Positions 1 through 12,870 of a DNA stretch of 64,000 bases are shown here, in pieces. The notes under the pieces were generated by a model. The model saw only the letters and a program-made list of their open reading frames with translations. It searched no databases and was not told the DNA's origin. The position numbers and the translations under genes were made by a program. Source of the stretch: Pectobacterium parmentieri (GTDB taxonomy: Bacteria; Pseudomonadota; Gammaproteobacteria; Enterobacterales; Enterobacteriaceae); assembly GCF_001742145.1 (NCBI RefSeq), contig NZ_CP015749.1, positions 2,232,001 to 2,296,000 on the forward strand, written 5' to 3'. Every line of letters begins with the position of its first letter. Position 1 is the stretch's first letter.

Positions 1-1
1 G

Positions 2-1696
2 CTCTCGCGGCTTGACTGGCTGGGTGGCGATCGCTTCGTTATCGGCTCGCTCATCAGCATCATTGCACTGATTAGCGTCTTTATTCTTTACCCCAGCATC
101 GCCATTTTCATCCCGATGTTCACCAATGACAGTGGTGAATTTGCGCCGCTGTCGTTTATGCAAATTCTAAGTCAGGCCCACATTTTACGAGTGATCTGGA
201 ATTCATTCCTGCTATCGGTTGCTGTTGGGATCGGCTGTACCTTCTTCGGTATGGTGCTGGCGATTTATACCTCGCGCATTGCCCGACGTTCCGCGATTAT
301 CGGCCGTATTTTCTCCATTCTGCCTATCGTAACGCCACCGTTTGTCGTCGGGTTAGGTGTGACACTAATGATGGGTCGCTCAGGTTATATCACCGAGCTG
401 ATGGTGGCCTGGTTTGGCCTGACGAACACTAACTGGCTGTACGGATTCACCGGCATCTGGCTGGCGCAGGTGCTCGCCTTCACACCGATGTCGTTTATGA
501 TTCTCGAAGGCGCGATGAAGACGATTCATCCGTCGCTGGAAGAAGCATCTTACACGCTGCGTGCTAACCGCTATCAAACCTTTCAGCGGGTTTTCCTGCC
601 TCTACTGAAACCGGCACTGGCTAACTCGTTCCTGATCGTGATCGTCCAGTCGCTGGCTGATTTCAGTAACCCGCTGGTGTTAGGCGGTAACTTCGACGTA
701 CTCGCGACCCAGATTTACTTCTACATCACGGGTGCACAGTTGGATTACCAGTCAGCCAGTACGCTCGGCGTTGTCCTGCTGCTGTTCTCACTGGCCGTAT
801 TCTGCGTGCAATATCTGTGGATCGGTAAACGCTCCTACGTCACGATTTCCGGCAAATCCTCTCGGGGTGATGTGCAGCCGCTGCCCGTCTCGCTGGTATG
901 GATCGTCAGCATCCTGCTTTATGTCTGGATTGCCTTTAACGTCCTGCTGTATGGCAGCATTTTCTACGGCAGTTTTACCGTTAACTGGGGCGTGGATTAC
1001 ACCCTGACGCTGGCAAACTTCAGCAAGCTGTTCGGGCAAGGCTTTAACGACGGCGCCTGGCCTTCCCTGCTGGATACACTGCTGTTCGCGGGCATCGCCG
1101 CACCGATTACAGCACTGTTCGGGCTGCTTATCGCCTACATCGTGGTGCGCCAGCAGTTCTACGGCAAGAAGGCTATCGAGTTCACCACTATGCTGTGCTT
1201 TGCCGTGCCAGGCACCGTTGCCGGTGTGTCTTACATTCTGGCCTTTAACAGCGCGCCGGTTTACTTAACGGGAACGGCGGTGATCGTCATCATGTCGATG
1301 GTCATGCGTAACGTACCGGTCGGTATTCGCGCCGGTATCGCCGGGCTGGGGCAGTTGGATAAATCACTGGACGAGGCATCGCTCAGCCTGAGAGCGGGTT
1401 CGATGCGCACGGTGTTTTATATTCTGCTCCCGCTGCTGCGCCCGGCCATTCTGTCCGCACTGATTTACAGCTTCGTGCGTGCCATTACTACCGTCAGCGC
1501 CATTATATTCCTGGTTACGCCAGACACCCGTGTCGCTACGTCTTACATTCTTAACCGCGTGGAAGACGGCGAATACGGCATGGCAATTGCCTACGGTTCC
1601 ATCCTGATTGTGGTCATGCTGGCCATTATTTTCCTGTTCGATTATCTGGTCGGTGAAGCGCGGGTTTCCCGCACGAAAGCCAAGAATAGTGACTAA
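2..1696 (+). CDS. fbpB: Iron(III) ABC transporter permease, 5' end outside window
   Basis: Inner-membrane permease of an FbpABC/AfuABC-type ferric iron importer. The reading frame is open from base 2, so the true start lies upstream; at least 564 residues are present, and the family is usually near 690. It is a fused double permease: about a dozen hydrophobic segments and two EAA cytoplasmic loops, one around [15 protein letters not shown] and one around [14 protein letters not shown], which dock on the ATPase. The FbpC ATPase gene starts 14 bases downstream, so they are co-transcribed. The substrate-binding protein gene is expected upstream. Substrate is inferred from the strong FbpC partner; phosphonate or other metals are less likely alternatives. 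Confidence 0.88.
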   Translation, partial: LSRLDWLGGDRFVIGSLISIIALISVFILYPSIAIFIPMFTNDSGEFAPLSFMQILSQAHILRVIWNSFLLSVAVGIGCTFFGMVLAIYTSRIARRSAIIGRIFSILPIVTPPFVVGLGVTLMMGRSGYITELMVAWFGLTNTNWLYGFTGIWLAQVLAFTPMSFMILEGAMKTIHPSLEEASYTLRANRYQTFQRVFLPLLKPALANSFLIVIVQSLADFSNPLVLGGNFDVLATQIYFYITGAQLDYQSASTLGVVLLLFSLAVFCVQYLWIGKRSYVTISGKSSRGDVQPLPVSLVWIVSILLYVWIAFNVLLYGSIFYGSFTVNWGVDYTLTLANFSKLFGQGFNDGAWPSLLDTLLFAGIAAPITALFGLLIAYIVVRQQFYGKKAIEFTTMLCFAVPGTVAGVSYILAFNSAPVYLTGTAVIVIMSMVMRNVPVGIRAGIAGLGQLDKSLDEASLSLRAGSMRTVFYILLPLLRPAILSALIYSFVRAITTVSAIIFLVTPDTRVATSYILNRVEDGEYGMAIAYGSILIVVMLAIIFLFDYLVGEARVSRTKAKNSD

Positions 1697-1710
1697 GCGG
1701 AGTGATTACC

Positions 1711-2760
1711 TTGAATACTGAAAAAAGCTTTGTCGAACTGAAGCACATCACTAAACGTTTCGGCAATAACACCGTCATTGATGATTTGAATCTGGCGATC
1801 CCACAGGGAAAAATGGTCACGCTGCTAGGGCCATCAGGCTGCGGAAAAACCACGGTACTCCGAGCGGTTGCCGGATTGGAAAAACCGACAGAAGGTCAGA
1901 TTTTCATCGACGGCGAAGACGTCACCGAGCGCTCGATTCAACAACGTGATATCTGCATGGTGTTCCAGTCTTACGCCCTCTTCCCGCACATGTCGCTGGG
2001 CGAAAACATCGGCTATGGGCTGAAAATGCTCGGTCGACCGAAGACTGAAATCAATCAGCGCGTGAAAGAAGCGCTGGCGCTGGTCGATCTGGAAGGGTTT
2101 GAAGATCGCTACGTCGATCAGATCTCCGGTGGACAGCAACAGCGTGTCGCTCTGGCGCGCGCACTGATCCTCAAACCTAAAGTCCTGCTGTTCGATGAGC
2201 CACTGAGTAACCTGGATGCCAACCTACGCCGTAGTATGCGTGAAAAAATACGTGAGCTTCAGCAGCAGTTCAACATCACTTCGCTGTACGTCACACACGA
2301 TCAGAGCGAAGCCTTTGCGGTGTCCGACATGGTTCTGGTGATGAACAAAGGCAAAATCATGCAGTTGGGTGCGCCGCAGGAGCTCTACCGCCAGCCAGCT
2401 TCACGCTTCATGGCCAGCTTTATGGGAGATGCCAACATCTTCCCTGCTACCTTCACGGCAGACAGTGTGAATATTTACGGCTACCTCATCCCACGCCCAC
2501 AGGGATTTGCAGCAGGATTGAACGAATCGACCGTCGGCGTCCGCCCGGAAGCAATTACGCTCAGCCATCAAGGTGAAGAAAGCCAGCGCTGCACCATTAC
2601 ACAGGTCGCCTACATGGGGCCACAGTATGAAGTGCAGGTAGACTGGCACGGTCAATCGATGCTGTTGCAGGTTAACGCTACTCAGCTTCAACCGAATCCG
2701 GGCGACAGTTACTATCTGCAAATTCACCCTTATGGCATGTTTGTATTGTCCGAACAGTAA
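1711..2760 (+). CDS. fbpC: Iron(III) ABC transporter ATP-binding protein FbpC
   Basis: ATPase that powers the preceding permease. It shows Walker [11 protein letters not shown]-loop region VFQSY, signature [15 protein letters not shown], Walker [13 protein letters not shown] and H-loop VTHDQ, followed by a C-terminal TOBE-like domain ending IHPYGMFVL, as in AfuC/FbpC (about 349 residues). I chose the TTG at 1711 because CGGAG sits 8 bases before it; a GTG at 1702 overlaps that Shine-Dalgarno and is less likely. It is the last gene of the operon and is followed by a hairpin terminator. Confidence 0.92.
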   Translation: MNTEKSFVELKHITKRFGNNTVIDDLNLAIPQGKMVTLLGPSGCGKTTVLRAVAGLEKPTEGQIFIDGEDVTERSIQQRDICMVFQSYALFPHMSLGENIGYGLKMLGRPKTEINQRVKEALALVDLEGFEDRYVDQISGGQQQRVALARALILKPKVLLFDEPLSNLDANLRRSMREKIRELQQQFNITSLYVTHDQSEAFAVSDMVLVMNKGKIMQLGAPQELYRQPASRFMASFMGDANIFPATFTADSVNIYGYLIPRPQGFAAGLNESTVGVRPEAITLSHQGEESQRCTITQVAYMGPQYEVQVDWHGQSMLLQVNATQLQPNPGDSYYLQIHPYGMFVLSEQ

Positions 2761-2785
2761 ACATCGGATAACCATCCACCACACT

Positions 2786-2810
2786 ACCGGGAGCGTCAGT
2801 TCCCGGTTTT
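2786..2810 (+). terminator. Rho-independent terminator after fbpC
   Basis: ACCGGGA (2786-2792) pairs with TCCCGGT (2801-2807) across an 8-base loop and runs into a short T tract. It lies 26 bases after the fbpC stop. Confidence 0.8.
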
Positions 2811-2941
2811 ACTTTTGACATACTTCGGCTCTGACACACTTTCATTTTGACCTGTTTCATTGCGTCAGAGTACACACATCGATTACGGATTCCCCGCACG
2901 ATTTGCTATGATAATGCCCTTTCACGCACGGAATAGTCGCT

Positions 2942-4018
2942 ATGAAACAGAAACCCATAACATTACACGATGTCGCCGAGTACGCAGGGGTTTCTTATCA
3001 GACAGTTTCCCGCGTGCTGAATCAAGCGCCTCATGTTTCATCTCGTACTCGCAGTAAAGTGGAACAGGCGATGGCTGCGCTGAATTACACACCTAACCGT
3101 GTCGCACAGCAGCTAGCAGGGAAAACCATCACCACGCTGGGGCTGGTAACCACCGATCTTTCACTGCACGCCCCTTCACAAATTGCCGCCGCGATTAAGA
3201 GTACCGCCAGCCAGTTGGGGATCAACATCGTGATGTCCATGTTGAACAACCCAGATGTCAACACCTGCAATAATGCGGTTAACGACCTACTTTCTCAGCG
3301 AGTCAGCGGCGTCATCGTGAATGTTCCGCTATCAGCGGATGAAGCAACCCACATTAGCCAAACCTGTGCTGATACGCCCGTGCTGTTTATGGATGCCGAT
3401 CCACATACCGACATACTCAATGTTATGTTCGATCCCGATCACGGTGCACGTTTGGCAATCTCCCATTTGGTGCAGTTTGGGCACCAACATATCGCTCTGT
3501 TAACTGGGCCAATGACTTCGATTTCCGCCCGCCTACGTTATGAAGGTTGGTTAACCGAGTTAGAGAAACAACAGTTGTCCCCCGCCTCAGTGCTACACGG
3601 TGACTGGAGTGCCGCTGCCGGTTATCACCAGACACTAGCCTTACTGGGACAATCCCTGCGCGTATCCGCCATTGTTGTGGCAAACGATCAGATGGCGCTT
3701 GGCGTTCTACGTGCGCTGAACGAATATGGCCTGCGTGTGCCAGAGCAGATGTCGGTGATCGGCTTTGATGATACTCAGGACAGTGCTTATTACACCCCGC
3801 CACTGACAACTATTCGCCAGGATTTTAAGCTATTAGGCAAAGAAGGCGTCACCCGCTTGCTCGCCACGCTGCACGATCCTGCTCATGCGTCGTCACTGCT
3901 GTTACCCACCGAACTGATCGTGCGCCATAGCACCACCGTACAGTCATCAACCCATGCCTCCCTGCAAGAATTAACAAAAAATCTGTTGGACATTACACGC
4001 CAACTTCAAAGACTGTAA
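2942..4018 (+). CDS. lacI: Lactose operon repressor LacI
   Basis: LacI-family repressor of the adjacent lac operon. The N-terminal helix-turn-helix is at about residues 6-26 (LHDVAEYAGVSYQTVSRVLN), including the YQ recognition-helix pair typical of LacI, and a hinge helix follows (PNRVAQQLAGK). The periplasmic-binding-like core spans about 60-330. The C-terminal leucine-rich stretch after residue 335 resembles the LacI tetramerization helix. Length 358 compares with 360 in E. coli. The start is at ATG 2942. A lacO-like site lies 222 bases downstream of its stop, in front of lacZ. Confidence 0.95.
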   Translation: MKQKPITLHDVAEYAGVSYQTVSRVLNQAPHVSSRTRSKVEQAMAALNYTPNRVAQQLAGKTITTLGLVTTDLSLHAPSQIAAAIKSTASQLGINIVMSMLNNPDVNTCNNAVNDLLSQRVSGVIVNVPLSADEATHISQTCADTPVLFMDADPHTDILNVMFDPDHGARLAISHLVQFGHQHIALLTGPMTSISARLRYEGWLTELEKQQLSPASVLHGDWSAAAGYHQTLALLGQSLRVSAIVVANDQMALGVLRALNEYGLRVPEQMSVIGFDDTQDSAYYTPPLTTIRQDFKLLGKEGVTRLLATLHDPAHASSLLLPTELIVRHSTTVQSSTHASLQELTKNLLDITRQLQRL

Positions 4019-4166
4019 CCCTTTACACAATAATGCCATTTCCACCACCGACGACAAACCCTAACAAAATAAGATGATAAACAATAAGTTATTTATTACA
4101 CCTCATTATTTTATTGCGTAACACTTTCCAAATCCTATGTATTCCGATTCGTTTTACAAACGATCT

Positions 4167-4182
4167 TGTGATCGCTTCCACT
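4167..4182 (+). promoter_or_regulatory. CRP site of the lac promoter
   Basis: TGTGATCGCTTCCACT has the TGTGA-N6 half-site spacing and differs little from the E. coli lac CRP site in its conserved halves. Its centre lies about 60 bases before the predicted transcription start, a class I activation position. Confidence 0.7.
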
Positions 4183-4199
4183 TTATTATCACATTCCGC

Positions 4200-4227
4200 T
4201 TTACTCGCCTTGGAGAGTCGATATGTT
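4200..4227 (+). promoter_or_regulatory. Sigma-70 promoter of lacZY
   Basis: TTTACT (4200-4205), a 16-base spacer and TATGTT (4222-4227). The -10 hexamer is the same as in E. coli lac. Predicted start of transcription is about 4234, just in front of the operator. Confidence 0.75.
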
Positions 4228-4239
4228 ATGGAAAACAGA

Positions 4240-4260
4240 AATTGTGAGCGAATAACAATT
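4240..4260 (+). promoter_or_regulatory. LacI operator (O1-like)
   Basis: The core TTGTGAGCGAATAACAA (4242-4258) with AT flanks differs from E. coli O1 by one base at the centre. It lies immediately after the predicted +1, 54 bases before the lacZ start, so LacI binding would block transcription. Confidence 0.92.
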
Positions 4261-4292
4261 TAAAAAAACCAATCACAATGACAGACTCATAA

Positions 4293-7445
<3,153 letters not shown>

Positions 7446-7573
7446 TAAAATAGTATTAAAAATAACGAAAGGGCACGGTTGCACTATCTCTTTCCATTCT
7501 AGTTGAATCCAGCACGTATATATCCGCCGTCAAAATAAATGTTGCGGATATTATGCATATCGGAGAAAACAAC

Positions 7574-8830
7574 ATGTACTACCTACATAATAAAAATTTT
7601 TGGATATTCGGCCTGTTTTTCTTTTTCTATTTCTTCATCATGGGGGCTTACTTTCCCTTCTTCCCTATTTGGCTTCACGACATTAATCAAATAAGTAAAA
7701 GTGACACAGGGATCATTTTTGCCTGTATCTCTTTTTTCGCCTTACTATTCCAACCTATATTTGGCTTGCTGTCCGATAAATTAGGTCTGAGAAAACACCT
7801 GTTATGGATTATCACCATAATGCTGGTATTTTTTGCTCCGTTCTTTATTTATGTTTTTGGCCCATTGTTAAAATACAATATCGTTTTAGGTTCTATCATC
7901 GGTGGGATTTATCTAGGGTTTATCAACAATGGAGGCGCACCGGCCATTGAGGCCTACATCGAAAAAGTCAGTCGCCGTAGCCAGTTTGAATTTGGCCGTG
8001 CGCGCCTATTCGGTTGCCTCGGTTGGGCGCTCTGCGCGTCTATTGTCGGTATCATGTTCACCATCAATAACCAGTTTGTTTTCTGGCTTGGCTCAGGTTG
8101 TGCAGTCATCCTCGCAGCCCTATTACTGCTGGCAAAACCAGAGACCTCCTCCAGCGCTCTCGTTGCCGACCAGCTAGGCTCTAACCAGAAACCATTTAAC
8201 CTGAAAATGGCATTCGAACTGCTAAAAGAACGCAAAATCTGGTTTCTGACCCTCTATGTCGTCGGCGTTTCTTGTACTTATGATGTGTTCGATCAGCAGT
8301 TTGCCAACTTCTTCACCTCGTTTTTCGAGACCCGACAGGAAGGAACAAGAGTATTTGGCTATGTCACTACGCTGGGTGAATTACTTAATGCCACCATCAT
8401 GTTCTTCGCTCCGCTGATTGTGAACCGCATCGGCGGTAAAAACGCGCTCCTCATCGCTGGGACGATTATGTCTGTACGAATTATTGGCTCTGCTTTTGCC
8501 GATTCTGTACTGGAAGTGATTGTACTAAAAACGCTACACATGTTCGAAGTCCCCTTCCTGATCGTCGGTTGCTTCAAATATATTACTACTATCTTTGAAG
8601 TCCGCTTTTCCGCGACGATTTATCTGGTGTGCTTCTGTTTCTTCAAACAAATATCCATTATTTTCATGTCCATCTTTGCTGGCAATATGTATGACAGCAT
8701 AGGTTTTCATGGCACTTACCTGATTTTAGGCGGTATAGCCCTCTCTTTTACAGTGATATCCTTATTCACACTGTCAGGAAAAGGGCCGCTATATGTCTTG
8801 TCAGATAGACAGAAAGCACCAATAAGATAG
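7574..8830 (+). CDS. lacY: Lactose permease LacY
   Basis: Inner-membrane lactose/proton symporter of the oligosaccharide:H+ symporter branch of the major facilitator superfamily. The N-terminus [20 protein letters not shown] and the first loop SDKLGLRKH closely match E. coli LacY, and about 12 membrane segments are visible. I chose ATG 7574 because GGAG precedes it by 8 bases, giving 418 residues (417 in E. coli); an upstream ATG at 7553 lacks a ribosome site. There is no lacA after it: the next gene is a tRNA. Confidence 0.95.
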   Translation: MYYLHNKNFWIFGLFFFFYFFIMGAYFPFFPIWLHDINQISKSDTGIIFACISFFALLFQPIFGLLSDKLGLRKHLLWIITIMLVFFAPFFIYVFGPLLKYNIVLGSIIGGIYLGFINNGGAPAIEAYIEKVSRRSQFEFGRARLFGCLGWALCASIVGIMFTINNQFVFWLGSGCAVILAALLLLAKPETSSSALVADQLGSNQKPFNLKMAFELLKERKIWFLTLYVVGVSCTYDVFDQQFANFFTSFFETRQEGTRVFGYVTTLGELLNATIMFFAPLIVNRIGGKNALLIAGTIMSVRIIGSAFADSVLEVIVLKTLHMFEVPFLIVGCFKYITTIFEVRFSATIYLVCFCFFKQISIIFMSIFAGNMYDSIGFHGTYLILGGIALSFTVISLFTLSGKGPLYVLSDRQKAPIR

Positions 8831-8857
8831 CCCTGACGATAGAGAAATACGCTGAAA

Positions 8858-8884
8858 TGCCGATATTTGCCAAAAATATCGGCA
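8858..8884 (+). terminator. Hairpin after lacY, probable terminator
   Basis: TGCCGATATTT and AAATATCGGCA form a perfect 11-bp stem around a 5-base loop, 27 bases after lacY. No U tract follows, so it may need Rho or only protect the 3' end. Confidence 0.5.
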
Positions 8885-8978
8885 GATTGCACATTCTCTC
8901 ACCGAACAGTGCATTTTTGTGGTTTACGCCTTTGACATGCGCAGCTCACGCCGTTATTATGCGCCCCGTTCACACGAT

Positions 8979-9054
8979 TCCTCTGTAGTTCAGTCGGTAG
9001 AACGGCGGACTGTTAATCCGTATGTCACTGGTTCGAGTCCAGTCAGAGGAGCCA
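8979..9054 (+). tRNA. tRNA-Asn (GTT), left insertion point of the element
   Basis: A 76-base cloverleaf: acceptor TCCTCTG pairs with CAGAGGA, anticodon loop CTGTTAAT reads GTT, T arm GGTTCGAGTCC, and CCA is encoded. An identical gene lies at 45268-45343. Its 3' 24 bases plus ATTTA are repeated at 42039, so an integrated element rebuilt the gene here. Confidence 0.97.
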
Positions 9055-9059
9055 ATTTA
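9031..9059 (+). repeat. attL core (29-bp direct repeat)
   Basis: From GTTCGAGTCC to CCAATTTA, 29 bases are identical at 9031-9059, 42039-42067 and 45320-45348. The first two copies bound the 33-kb element whose integrase starts at 9234. Confidence 0.88.
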
Positions 9060-9062
9060 AAG

Positions 9063-9093
9063 AAAGCAGACGTTCACTGACGTCTGCTTTTTT
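9063..9093 (+). terminator. Terminator after tRNA-Asn
   Basis: AAAGCAGACGT and ACGTCTGCTTT pair (9063-9073 with 9080-9090) around a 6-base loop and end in a run of T. It differs in sequence from the terminators at 42071 and 45351, so it came with this element's left end. Confidence 0.85.
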
Positions 9094-9170
9094 GCTTTTA
9101 ATCAATTGGTTATCCCCTTATTCAGGTTCGCCCTCGTTCACCAAAAAACACTCGAAGCCATACCCTTTTG

Positions 9171-9196
9171 CTGGTAAAAATACTGGTAAAGCTGGT
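9171..9196 (+). repeat. CTGGTAAA repeats at the element's left end
   Basis: CTGGTAAAAATA-CTGGTAAAG-CTGGT gives closely spaced CTGGT(AAA) units 38 bases before the integrase start. A similar pair, TGGTAAAAATGCTGGTAAAA, lies at 41971-41990, 49 bases inside the right end. These may be integrase arm-type sites. Confidence 0.5.
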
Positions 9197-9233
9197 TCGA
9201 TTTCGTTTTTACCAGCAATCGGAGGGAGCCGTC

Positions 9234-10511
9234 ATGTCACTTACTGATACTAAAGTAAAAAATGCCAAGCCGTCAGAAAAGGCGGTGAAGCTCACTGACG
9301 GGTTCGGCCTCTACCTGCTGGTACATCCCAACGGTTCCAAATACTGGCAGTTAGGCTATCGCTTTGAAGGGAAACAGAAGGTGTTTTCCATCGGCGTCTA
9401 TCCTGCCGTATCTCTGGCTGATGCCAGACAACGGCGAGATGAGGCGAAAAAGCTGTTAGCCGCTGGTATTGACCCAAGCGCCAAAAAGCAGGCTGATAAC
9501 AAAATCGTTCAAGAGAAGCGTAACAATACCCGCGCTTTCAAAACCGTTGCCAAAAGCTGGTTTGCCACCAAAACCACATGGTCGGAAGATTATCAGCGTT
9601 CGGTATGGACCCGGCTGGAAACTTACCTGTTCCCTGATATTGGTGAAAGAGATATTGCTGAACTGGATACAGGCGATCTGCTGTTTCCCATCAAAAAGAT
9701 AGAGAAGCTGGGTTATCTTGAAATTGCCATGAGGGTGAAGCAGTACGCAACCGCCATCATGCGTTATGCCGTCCAGCAAAAAATGATCCGTTTCAATCCG
9801 GCCTACGATTTGGAAGGTGCTGTTCAGAAGCCGCAAACGGAACACCGTCCCGCTATCGAACTGGAAGAGATACCTACCCTATTGGAACGCATTGAAGCCT
9901 ATAAAGGTCGTAGCAGGCTTACCCAATTGGCGATAAAACTCAATCTGCTAATTTTTGTGCGTTCCAGTGAACTCCGTTTTGCCCGTTGGTCAGAGATCGA
10001 CTTCAAAAGCGCCTTGTGGGTTATTCCTGAACAACGTGAAGCCATTGAAGGGATAAAGCATTCAGGTCGAGGTGCCAAAATGCGTAGAAAACATTATGTT
10101 CCTCTATGCGATCAAGCACTGGCAATTTTAGAAGAGTTAAAAGACCTCACCTATGACGTTAACGGTGATGACGGCTTTATCCTGACTGGCTGTTATGATG
10201 CGATGAAACCTATGAGCGAAAACACCATCAACAAGGCACTGCGCAAAATGGGCTATGACACCAAAACCGATTTGTGTGGTCATGGTTTCCGAACGCTGGC
10301 GTGTAGTGCCTTAATTGAATCGGGGATCTGGCCTGAAGATGTGGTTGAGCTTCAAATGAGCCACATGGAAAAGAACAACGTTCGCGCCGCCTATACTCAT
10401 AAGGCCAAACATCTTGAACAACGCCGCTTGATGTTGCAATGGTGGGCCGATTTTCTGGATGCGAACAGCAACGGTATGGTTAGGCCGTTTGAGTTTATTT
10501 CGATAAAATAA
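9234..10511 (+). CDS. int: P4-type tyrosine integrase (tRNA-Asn element)
   Basis: Site-specific recombinase that inserts and excises the 33-kb element at tRNA-Asn. The N-terminal DUF4102 arm-binding domain (DGFGLYLLVHPNGSKYW) is followed by a catalytic domain with Arg in RSSELRFARW, His-x-x-Arg in HGFRTLACSAL, and the C-terminal Tyr in AAYTHKAKH. Start ATG 9234 has GGAGGGAG 5 bases upstream; 425 residues is normal for the family. It is about half identical by eye to the integrase at 42236, so the two elements have separate integrases for the same tRNA. Confidence 0.93.
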   Translation: MSLTDTKVKNAKPSEKAVKLTDGFGLYLLVHPNGSKYWQLGYRFEGKQKVFSIGVYPAVSLADARQRRDEAKKLLAAGIDPSAKKQADNKIVQEKRNNTRAFKTVAKSWFATKTTWSEDYQRSVWTRLETYLFPDIGERDIAELDTGDLLFPIKKIEKLGYLEIAMRVKQYATAIMRYAVQQKMIRFNPAYDLEGAVQKPQTEHRPAIELEEIPTLLERIEAYKGRSRLTQLAIKLNLLIFVRSSELRFARWSEIDFKSALWVIPEQREAIEGIKHSGRGAKMRRKHYVPLCDQALAILEELKDLTYDVNGDDGFILTGCYDAMKPMSENTINKALRKMGYDTKTDLCGHGFRTLACSALIESGIWPEDVVELQMSHMEKNNVRAAYTHKAKHLEQRRLMLQWWADFLDANSNGMVRPFEFISIK

Positions 10512-10585
10512 TTATAGGCTTCTGATGGTTAAATCAATGAATACACTGACCACCAGAAGCACCTTCATAAATGCAAAATATTTCA

Positions 10586-10993
10586 CTACAACAGTATATA
10601 AAATTTCTGTCTATTAGGAATAATTCTTACCTTAAAATTATTGTTGTTTATTAACTTATTCCAAAAAGGTATTGCCTGTTCTGTTGTTTCGATGAAGAGT
10701 TCTGATTCACCTTTTTGTTTAACGATTTCCATTACGTGCTTTACTAAACCTTCTGCTACTTTATTTTTTCGATGAAGAGGAACAACGTAAAGTTTGTATA
10801 GTTCACTTTCAAACTGTAATGTTGCAGCGCCAATAGGCTCTTCGTCATCGTCTAAAGCAACGTAGTGCAAACATCCGTCACTCCCGCCTAAATCTACAAT
10901 GCCAACGCTAGGTTTAGTGTCTTCATTTTCCTTGGTTAGAATTTTTTGAATTTTCTGTAAAACCACTTCAGGTGGATTGTTAATTATTTTCAT
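10586..10993 (-). CDS. GNAT-family N-acetyltransferase
   Basis: Small acetyl-CoA-dependent acetyltransferase; substrate unknown. The central part (YKLYVVPLHRKNKVAEGLVKHV) fits GNAT motif A, where R-x-x-x-V binds the CoA pyrophosphate, preceded by a beta strand with IGAATLQF. I chose the ATG at 10993 because AAGGA precedes it by 8 bases; an upstream start at 11026 has none. It reads toward the integrase and looks like cargo. Confidence 0.72.
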   Translation of the reverse strand: MKIINNPPEVVLQKIQKILTKENEDTKPSVGIVDLGGSDGCLHYVALDDDEEPIGAATLQFESELYKLYVVPLHRKNKVAEGLVKHVMEIVKQKGESELFIETTEQAIPFWNKLINNNNFKVRIIPNRQKFYILL

Positions 10994-11050
10994 TTCACTG
11001 TCCTTATCTAAAAAAGAGTAAAACAATATAATCAGTTATCATGTTTTAAG

Positions 11051-11260
11051 TTATCTAAACCCATGATGCCTCATCCATTCTCCCCATTGGCGACTATGAG
11101 TACTTATGCCCTTACGCTCAGGTTCACGTCGTTCTATCTCTTCATAAAACTGTTTCCTAGTTGGTGGAATTCCACCAAGGTTTTCATAAAGGTCATGGCA
11201 ACAATCCCATACAGCACGGAGTTTTTTACCTTCGGGGTAGCCTGTTTTGCTTATAGTCAT
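11051..11260 (-). CDS. Small basic protein of unknown function
   Basis: 69 residues, rich in Arg and Lys, with two conserved-looking helices (KLRAVWDCCHDLYENL and TRKQFYEEIERREPERK). Start ATG 11260 is preceded by AGGTG at 7 bases. I do not recognise the family. The charge pattern would suit a DNA-binding or excision helper, but nothing proves it. Confidence 0.55.
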   Translation of the reverse strand: MTISKTGYPEGKKLRAVWDCCHDLYENLGGIPPTRKQFYEEIERREPERKGISTHSRQWGEWMRHHGFR

Positions 11261-11556
11261 TTTCATTCACCTAAAATATTACTTATATTTTTCAGTTGGT
11301 TACTCTTAAAATCACGTTTTTTTTAGCTCTTATTAAGAACCATAACTCAGCCGCCAAGATTGATTTTAACTTTAGCAGAAATCTCATCTAGCTATTCAAT
11401 TAGCACTGAAACTACACCAGTTTTTAGTTTACTAATACATCCTCAAAAAATCCGCATCAGATAGCATTTTTTTGGCATCATTCTAAATTTTTTAGACAAG
11501 ATTAGAAGACCTGTGAACATCGGCCTATATGAATAAGATGAGAGTGATAATTTTCG

Positions 11557-11585
11557 TTGCACTTGATAATGATATTTATTATCAT
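11557..11585 (+). promoter_or_regulatory. Sigma-70 promoter overlapped by a Fur box
   Basis: TTGCAC (11557-11562), a 17-base spacer and TATCAT (11580-11585). The spacer and -10 are covered by GATAATGATATTTATTATC (11565-11583), which matches the 19-bp Fur consensus at 17 positions. Iron-loaded Fur would block this promoter. The Excalibur gene starts 84 bases after the -10. Confidence 0.75.
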
Positions 11586-11668
11586 TTATATGATTTCAGA
11601 TACCTACCTATGCCGCCTTCACGCATTACGTCTCTTTTGAGGGCTGAACTTTTATAAGAGGATAAATG

Positions 11669-11977
11669 ATGGTAAGAATTTCATTAGTTATATCACTTCT
11701 TGCTTTATATTCATTCACAGTTCAAGCAAAATACTCTGGTGCCAATAATCCCACAGATGATGTTGAAAACTGGAGCACTAATAAAAACTATAATAATAGC
11801 AAAAAACGCACATCTGAAGAATTTGTTTGCGATGGAAGACAATACTGCACGCAGATGCGATCTAAAGAAGAGGCTATTTTTTTCATCCAGAATTGTCCTA
11901 ATACAAAAATGGATGGAGATAATGATGGAGATCCCTGTGAAAATGACACTCGTTTTGGTAAAAAAAGAAGATATTAA
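11669..11977 (+). CDS. Secreted protein with C-terminal Excalibur domain
   Basis: 102 residues with a signal peptide (MVRISLVISLLALYSFTVQA, cleavage after QA). The C-terminal half is an Excalibur module: Cys residues in FVCDGRQYCTQM and IQNCPNTKMDGDNDGDPCE, the latter a DxDxDG calcium-binding loop. Such domains sit in extracellular nucleases and surface proteins; here there is no enzyme domain. ATG 11669 has AGGA at 6 bases; ATG 11666 is too close to it. A probable Fur box controls its promoter, so expression may rise in low iron. A hairpin terminator follows. Confidence 0.75.
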   Translation: MVRISLVISLLALYSFTVQAKYSGANNPTDDVENWSTNKNYNNSKKRTSEEFVCDGRQYCTQMRSKEEAIFFIQNCPNTKMDGDNDGDPCENDTRFGKKRRY

Positions 11978-12020
11978 GAGAGTAATAGGACCAACTCACC
12001 TAAATCTTTATAATCAATAA

Positions 12021-12200
12021 AAAAGGGCTGCTAAGCCCTTTCCTCTGCCTCTGTGAGGCACTACCCATTGGTTAGAACACATAGCCCCATGTATAGGGCA
12101 AACAAACCAGTCTATAGAACTATAAACACTCCCCATGCATGGGGCAATCAGACACTTTGTTAAAGTGAATATCTCGAAAGACATATATTAAATAATACAT
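12021..12200 (+). repeat. Intergenic repeat, copy 1
   Basis: Starts at the terminator hairpin and continues through TGAGGCACTACCCATTGG, CATAGCCCCATGTATAGGG and GAATATCT...GACATATATTAAATAATA. Copy 2 is at 13063-13205. Copy 1 carries an extra approximately 40 bases including CCCCATGCATGGGG. The rest of 12201-12771 shows no convincing gene. Confidence 0.75.
12022..12041 (+). terminator. Terminator after the Excalibur gene
   Basis: AAAGGGCT (12022-12029) and AGCCCTTT (12034-12041) pair around a 4-base loop. It opens the longer repeat listed next. Confidence 0.75.
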
Positions 12201-12771
12201 TGTTTTTTATTGTCAAATATAACCAATAAAAATCATCAAGTTTTTTTCATGAAAAAATGTCATCACCAAATCGGATCGTTCTGGTCATAAACCCAACTAA
12301 GCCCATACTGACCTATAGCCCAGTTTTTTAGTTGGCTATGCGAAATATATTTCAATGAAGAGATATAAGTCACAACTGGCTTTAACACGCTGTATTTTTC
12401 AATGTTATCTCTATCGCTAAAATTAAGCACAGGGTTATTAACCTGACTTGATAAAGAATAAATATTCTGCAACTCAACTCAGAAAAACTCCATTTGGGAA
12501 CTCGACATAAGACATTACTCATACCTACATTCGCAGCCACTTATCTAACTACCCACATAGAGCTGGGGTTATATGAATTTGAAAGTTAAGGGGCTTACCA
12601 GCCGTAGATTTCCTTGTATCGCGTTTAACAATTGACTAGCAGCAATCCTAGCCTTACATTGCAGCCAAGCAGGTACACACCTTAACGAAAAGCTATTTAT
12701 GAAATAATCGCCCCTGAAAGGTACAGCAATACCAGACAAGGGCTAACCTCAACGTTAGAAGGACTAACGCT

Positions 12772-12870
12772 ATGGCTGTCTGTCAGTTTACCTATTCCCT
12801 TCCTGAAAATCTGCATCTGGCTACTGCTTTTTTGCCATATCCAGCAACGGATGCTTATCATGTTCGATAA
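12772..12870 (+). CDS. Possible 32-residue leader or gene remnant
   Basis: A short frame MAVCQFTYSLPENLHLATAF... begins at ATG 12772, with GAAGGA 8 bases upstream. Its stop overlaps the start of the next small gene in another frame, so it may be a coupled leader, or both may be halves of one frameshifted gene. I do not recognise it. Confidence 0.35.
   Translation: MAVCQFTYSLPENLHLATAFLPYPATDAYHVR

Noticed and set aside
8831..8978. A lacA gene after lacY
   Set aside because: Only a hairpin and tRNA upstream region follow; no acetyltransferase frame is present.
12263..12472. Minus-strand frame of 69 codons with TTG start
   Set aside because: A stop lies two codons upstream, there is no ribosome site and no recognisable protein; I treat it as chance or a remnant.
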